From positions 514,930,815 to 514,994,814 of the forward strand of contig CM077115.1 of NCBI GenBank assembly GCA_039619475.1: 64,000 nucleotides of DNA, in the 5' to 3' direction. A program made the position numbers and the translations under genes. The number at the start of each line of letters is the position of its first letter. The first letter of the stretch is position 1. The DNA is from Icerya purchasi. Taxonomy: Eukaryota; Arthropoda; Insecta; Hemiptera; Monophlebidae. Under the pieces are notes generated by a model that was given only the letters and a program-made list of their open reading frames with translations, did not search any database and was not told where the DNA came from. This document shows, one piece after another, positions 58,380 to 64,000 of the stretch.

Positions 58380-60655
58380 CATTTATATATATAACGTGTT
58401 TATTGTTTGTTATTGTTTATTGATAAATTGCATATCCTTTTTCACAGTTTTAGGATTCATGATTTATAAGGGAAACATAATACTTCAGAACAATAATTAA
58501 ATTTTGTCTTATTGTTTAGTCCATTAAAATGAGTTTGTAATGAATTTCTTTTTTTAATCGGGGCCATTTTTAATGTACTTTTATTACTAATAATGCAAAC
58601 TAACTACTATTTTAAATTATCTATAAAAGCAGTTTAAAAATTTCAGATGTTAAATAAATTTAAATTTAAAATAAAACAATTTACGTAACTTTCACCATGC
58701 TCTTAAAAATAATGTTTACATGCCATGAAAAAAAGGAGAAAAAGCTTTTATAACTTCCACCAAGTGTTTTTAAAAATTATATATAAAATAGGGGATTTTT
58801 AAGATTTATTAAACATACTGGTTACTTTAATTATATTGTATTATAAAAATATATATATAGTACGTGACACAACACAGAAATATTAAATACTGATACTTAT
58901 TTTTAATTTTACTATATGCTTTTAAAACAATTTGTACAAAAAGAAAAATATTAATCACCACACCACCAACAAAAATAACATGTTTATTAAACATTAACAC
59001 CACCTTTATTTTTAATTGAAAACAGCAACAGAAGCAAATTACAAAAATATTAAAGCATTTAAATAAATTCCTGTTAGTTATTGTTTTGTAAATTGAGATT
59101 TCTTTGAAAAATTAAGCGTTTGTTACATAATTCACAAGGTAATCTGTTTTAATCCTATAGTGTAGAGTGTAGACTACTGAATTAATGAGTCAAAAGAGTT
59201 TCTGATTTTTATTCGTATTACTGTTTCGAATCAATCAAATCAGTGGTGTGATTCAAATCATTGATCCGAATCATTACACACCTCTAAGTGTACATCACTG
59301 ATCATTTAAACACAGGTGTATAAATTTCCAAACTTTCACACCAAAAGATTTCTTTGATTTTTCAATTTCCCTTATTTCTTGATTATATATGCATCATAAA
59401 TTTTTAATTTTTTGTTTCAGCTTAGACTCACCAAAGCAATTTTTTTTATTCTACAAACTATATTCTTATATGCCGTATTTCATTAATTGTTTACCCTTAT
59501 AATTAGTATTTAAAATATTCTAAATATATTCATAATCTGTTTATAATTCACTAACTTTCCATTTCATTTTCATAAAAATTTGATTCCAAAATATAAACAA
59601 TTATTTACTGTCAAACTAAATTTTATTGGTTGAATTTTATTATAAAGTCGTGTAGGTTCGATAGTAACGGAAATTAGTAGTAGAGTAACTCTATTATCTT
59701 GCTATTCACTCTATTAAGTTTTAGAACTCTACACTATTAATAGTGTTTACATTACTAGAGTAACTAGGAGAGTTGATACTTTGCTTCACTATCCTACTAC
59801 TAACTTTATCTGCTTAACTTTTTCAATACGAAACCGAAAATAACTCATTTTATTTTTACATTTAAATTGAAACATAATTATATATATTTTAAGCAGTTTC
59901 AAAAAATATATATACACTATACATAATGGAAACAGCATACAACACATGATGTATCACTTTGTATGCGAATATATAAAGAGTTTATTTAGGCCTGGGGTAT
60001 TTTACTGTTGCATATCGCGGGATACAATATCATGTTTTGTGTATAGTGATCTTTAACAAAGAAGAAATTTTACACTATAAAACTAAATAAAAAAAAATTG
60101 TATGATATCGAAACGGCTATAAAAAACTATTAATAGAGAGAAGGTCTAAGAACATTCACAACTTTATAATTATGTAAATTGTAGTTTCATCCGCGCAAGT
60201 TTAGAAAAAATATTATTTATAAAACATTAATAAAGATATAAAAATTACTTTTGTTTAATATGTGTTTAATTATTTTTATTTAATAATAATGTATATTGAA
60301 AAAAAAGAAAATCTATGGGGTTAAAATAAAAAAAGTCAACGTGACTTCAATAAAAAACGCGGGAAATATCGGAAGGTAGATTATTTCATTAAGACTGACA
60401 TAGAAATTTCAGTATTTTTGTGAAATGAAGGAATCTATGATTTTAAGTTGATTTATTTTTTTCTACAATTAATAAAACAATGAACCAATTTTCACTTAAC
60501 ACAGAAACAGGTATACTACCAATATAATTAATCTGATACTAATTTTTATGTCTTCTAATTAGAAATTAATAAAATTAAATACTAAATCGCATTATTTGTG
60601 ATTATGTGACAGTATAAATGTTGACTTAATTTAACTGTTAATAATTTTTTGTTCT
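58380..60655. other. AT-rich stretch, no gene recognised
   Basis: No domain recognised. A partly palindromic block at 59240-59286 (CAGTGGTGTGATTC .. CACACCTCTA) and a pair of inverted TAGTAGTAG-type motifs at 59680-59810 may be MITE remnants. Confidence 0.35.
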
Positions 60656-60657
60656 AG

Positions 60658-60919
60658 ATATTGCAAATGTTCTATGTTTTCTAAAAAATGAAAACGATAT
60701 GGAAACATATATAACTCACCAAATACGCGGAGGTTGCAAATTACATCCACTTATATGGATGTTACACTTTCGTGCGCCGAAATGGAAAAGAATGAAAAAT
60801 TTAAATAAATATTTTGAGGAAACTAAAATGAAGTTGAAGAAATATTATCCACGTGAGATTGTTTTATATCAAACATATGTTCGACTGGGACTACCAACCA
60901 TTGGCGGAAAATTAAATAG
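60658..60919 (+). CDS. possible internal exon of an unrecognised gene
   Basis: 87 codons open between an acceptor (TTGTTCTAG) and a donor (AATAG|GTATAT), phase 2 in and phase 2 out. The encoded peptide is basic and aromatic-rich: IANVLCFLKNENDMETYITH, then QIRGGCKLHPLIWMLHFRAP, KWKRMKNLNKYFEETKMKLK, KYYPREIVLYQTYVRLGLPT. I do not recognise the family and it does not resemble the TE proteins in this window. No flanking exon was found in the window. Confidence 0.5.
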
Positions 60920-62495
60920 GTATATTTTAATTTAACCAAATTTTGGTTGCCATATTTAATATTCTAATATATACTATTATTACGCGAGCCAGGAATTGTA
61001 TGTATATATATATATATATATATATATTTGTACGTTTCTCGAATTCGAAAACCGCTTTAACGATTTTTACGAAGTTTGCGGGCCAAGAAATTGATCAGTC
61101 AAGGTCTTATCCATGGCAAAATTCGTTTTCGCGGGTTTTAAGGGGGTTAAAAAATGGACACAAAAAACGACCCCAAATGTGTCAACGCCAGTTAAAATTA
61201 TGAAAGCTACCAACTTCCATCAATTTTTTTAATCTCGGAAAAAGTGTCAACTTAATGAATAAATTTAAAAAACTGAATAACAAAACAAGCCAGCAAGTGT
61301 AGATGCCAGTTAGAATTATGAAAGCTACTGACTTTCATAAAATTTTTTCACCCCCAAAAATATTAACTTTATAAAAAATTTAAAAGTGTCAACACGTGCA
61401 GTAAAAATAATTTGTAATTATTTTAAATAAAATAAATAATTGTAAGTGTATTTTTAAATAAATAATTTAATAATTATATAAATAATAAAATTTTCTGTAC
61501 TAATAAATTTGCAACGCTTTAAGTGACGACACCACATCGTAATTTGGAATTAAATAAATAATTGTAAGAAAACGTAACTTTATTTAATTGTAATTATTAA
61601 TGATTTTATGAACCGAGTAAGTGCTCTGCGCGCTAGGTACTTATTATTAGAAGGGAATTGCACCATAAAAAACTACTTGAGATTTATTATTTATTTTTAA
61701 ATCTTTGAATTTCAGTAAAATAAAATTTATTATAATTGAATTTTAAGGTCCTTGAATTTTATATAATTGCATAATCTGGCGTTTTTTACTATTTTTTATT
61801 TTTTGTATTTCAATTTTTTTATTTCCCAATAATCAACGAATAAAACGAAAATTGTAAATTTTGTTAATAATTCTACATGGAAAGTGCATTTTATTGTCCT
61901 TGCAGTTAATCTTCCAATAGGTGCATGCATCTATCAGATACAAAACGTTTTTTTTCTTTTCTGTACCATTTCTGTTTACATATACCATGATATTCTGGGT
62001 GTTAGTACCCTCCCAATTTTTTATTTTACTACGGTCAGTGAAAAATTCTGTCTATTATTAATTGTTGCTTGCTCTCACGGATATACGCGGATGTTCATAC
62101 AATTTTTTTATTTTCCTTTTTTCGGGGGTATTCACATGTAAATATTTCAGTAATTAAACATAATTGAACATATTTTTATTTCGTAATTTCGTCAAAACAT
62201 TTCTGGGAACTATAAGTATCTGATAGTTCATGTGCTCATTGAAGTGAGTTTTTAATCTTTTGTTGAAATTAATTTATGCGTAGATATGAATTAATTACTG
62301 CCAGTAATGTTATTACGATGTTATTGTGTTGGCATGGCATTTGTTGTTCATATTATTCTCGTTCATTTATCACGGGTAATCGGTTAAAAAAGGTGTTATA
62401 AATATCTTTTTATAAATATTTATAATAGTCGAATCTACTTATAAACGGCAGTATTTTAAATAATATTGTTTTGTGCACTAATAAATATTTCGAAA
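60920..62495. other. intergenic or intronic sequence with small repeats
   Basis: Contains a TA microsatellite (about 61003-61027) and a two-copy direct repeat. An 85-codon open frame at 61884-62141 shows no domain. Confidence 0.4.
61179..61412. repeat. two-copy direct repeat, period ~117 bp
   Basis: GCCAGTTAAAATTATGAAAG at 61187 recurs as GCCAGTTAGAATTATGAAAG about 117 bp later, with similar surroundings. Confidence 0.7.
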
Positions 62496-62499
62496 CTAT

Positions 62500-63480
62500 A
62501 AAAGTTTAATGAAAGCAGCGATGCCACTGAGACAGACCAAGTTGAAGGCATTCGTCGATTTGTTATTTTTAGCTGGAATTTATCATGCAAATCGATTACT
62601 ATAGAGGAATTATGGTCTTTACTGATGGTATCAGAAGATTCATGAAAACCACGAATGTAAAATGATTCTACTTCATCATGCGTTACGTAAAACTTATTGA
62701 CATCGCAAAACGAACTAAACAAAAAGAAATAGGTCGCCTCGATTGAAGACTTACTTCAATAATTCATTCGTAACTACTAATAATGATATTCATTAGGCCA
62801 AAATTTACTGATTGATGAAAAATTAGAGTTATTTCGAGAGCAATAAGCCTAGTATAATGTAAAATATTTGATCTAGTGGATTCAAAATTATTTTATACAT
62901 ACAATTTAGACATATGCTGGAGAACAATTGTAAGAAACTATATAAACTGAATAATAAATTGACTGATGTTAAACGATTTGTTTATTATATATATAATAAC
63001 AATCGAAACATAACAATGGACAACGGGTTTCCTTACTATTTATTTTGTGGCCTAAAAGATAAAAGGTTACCTATTGTAGGCACAATAACGAAATTCCTTT
63101 AGAATTCAAGATTGTTAAAAATCGACACATATCATCGGGTCTTTTTGCTTTTCAAAAAATTTGTACTTCGTCATCATACATCCACAGAAAAAATAAACAT
63201 GTTCTTTAATTATTCAATATGTATTTTGATAATAAAATTAATCCGTGTGCTGCAAACAAAAACAAATCAGAAATAATTACTTTCTACAACATGACCAAAA
63301 GCGGAGTTAGTGTTATGGATAAAATATGCGCGACATTATGACACAACCAGAAAAAACGAATACGGCGGCCACTTGTATTTTTTTCGATGCCGAATATTTC
63401 GGGTATTAATCGTCAATAATCTTAGTCGCTAAAACTCACCTCACTGATAAAGACTATTTCAAAATAAATAACTACATAAC
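62500..63480 (+). pseudogene. piggyBac transposase remnant
   Basis: In shifting frames on the + strand: RQTKLKAFVDLLFLAGIYHA (LKAFIGLLYLAG block), EELWSLLMVS, then after a deletion VYYIYNNNRNITMDNGFPYY (NITMDNWFTS with a catalytic Asp; W changed to G), KDKRLPIVGTITKF (L..VGT.RKN), then FNMYFDNKINPC, EIITFYNMTKSGVSVMDKIC (second Asp region) and PLVFFSMPNISGIN. Several stops. No TTAA-flanked ends recognised. Confidence 0.8.
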
Positions 63481-63489
63481 ATATTCCTG

Positions 63490-64000
63490 TTCTCAGCCTT
63501 CGGGAAAATCACAGGCTGGTTCAGTAATATTAATAAAATCCAATATTATACATTATGAAATAAATATTATAATTTTAGGGAGGAGTAACTGCAGGGGACT
63601 AGTATTAGCATACAGATGAAGGATGGTCAGCTTGTGTTGTCAGCTGCATACTGTCCCCGCGAGCTTGCTTTAGAAAAGAGATAGGCGAAAATGGTTTCAG
63701 ACAGGGAATCCATCAGACAAAAAACAACTTAATAATAAAACCAAAGAACTCAAAAAATTATTAGCAGAAATTAAAAATAAAACTTTTAATAATTACTTAC
63801 TTAAACTCTCGCTATTAGCGGCGGATGATTATTCTTTATGGAAGTGTACAAAAAACATTAAACCAAAAAATTGCATCCCTCCGATAAAGCATGGCAACGG
63901 GTCTTGGGCGAAAGATCGAAAACAAAAGGCGAATTTATTTGCCATCTACTTGGCAACAGTTTTTAAATCGAACTTAACGGCTGCTACGGACATAGAAGTC
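63490..64000 (+). pseudogene. Jockey-type LINE ORF2: endonuclease start and endonuclease-RT linker (runs off the window)
   Basis: QAGSVILIKSNIIHYEINI and, after a frameshift, MKDGQLVLSAAYCPRELALE are the first endonuclease blocks. After a deletion of the rest of the endonuclease the frame from about 63725 is open to the edge: KELKKLLAEIKNKTFNNYLL, LAADDYSLWKCTKNIKPKNC, PPIKHGNGSWAKDRKQKANL, FAIYLATVFKSN, the conserved linker before RT. RT should follow beyond 64000. Confidence 0.8.

Noticed and set aside
61884..62141. 85-codon hydrophobic open frame as a membrane protein gene
   Set aside because: AT-rich codons naturally give Phe/Ile/Leu/Tyr; no homology, splice or promoter support.
62456..62722. 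88-codon minus-strand frame
   Set aside because: It is antisense to piggyBac transposase blocks readable on the + strand.
60658..63102. Two-exon gene joining 60658-60919 to 62910-63102 (phases fit, acceptor TTTAG, stop at 63102)
   Set aside because: The second piece encodes the NITMDN and VGT blocks of piggyBac transposase and is followed by more piggyBac sequence, so the phase match is a coincidence.

Overview
The window looks like nuclear DNA of an arthropod, most likely an insect. It is AT-rich and has spliced genes with GT..AG introns, very large introns, and many transposable-element families typical of insect genomes: Jockey-type non-LTR elements, mariner, pogo/Tigger, hAT, Harbinger, piggyBac, a Ty3/gypsy-like LTR element and a tRNA-derived SINE. 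I cannot fix the order of insect from the sequence.

Two host genes are clear. (1) COQ5, the ubiquinone C-methyltransferase, lies on the + strand from 9739 to 33621. Its six coding exons have compatible phases (885 nt, 294 aa) and are spread over about 24 kb; introns 1-4 are packed with transposon debris. (2) The dynein light chain LC8 gene (ctp/DYNLL) lies on the - strand from 50505 to 49824. It has two coding exons (89 aa), a probable 5' non-coding exon and CCAAT/TATA-type promoter near 51050, and probably a very long 3' UTR running toward about 44300. The two genes converge. A third possible exon of an unrecognised gene is at 60658-60919 (+).

Layout. 1-9700: intergenic TE graveyard, with a hAT (ZMYM1-like) remnant fused to a Jockey RT fragment, a long-TIR mariner between two TA microsatellites, a large inverted repeat from two hAT-like copies that both keep a zinc-finger exon, and a Harbinger remnant carrying a hAT MITE that was itself invaded by the same MITE family. 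9739-33621: COQ5 and the elements in its introns, including a young 4.9-kb Ty3/gypsy-like element (21940-26870, antisense to COQ5) with LTRs that look identical. 34400-44290: LINE, mariner, foldback hAT and pogo remnants, ending in a SINE with a 12-bp target duplication. 44290-51100: LC8. 51553-53667: a hAT element with a clean 8-bp target duplication. 53700-64000: further hAT, MITE and piggyBac remnants and a Jockey fragment at the right edge.

The most interesting object is the LTR element. The 11 nt immediately after its 5' LTR are a perfect complement of an 11-nt segment inside the LTR, and there is no TGG tRNA-type primer site. This is the arrangement expected for Tf1/sushi-type self-primed reverse transcription. 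It also has a canonical A AAA AAC -1 frameshift heptamer two codons before the gag stop. A second frame break lies at an A9 run in the RNase H domain.
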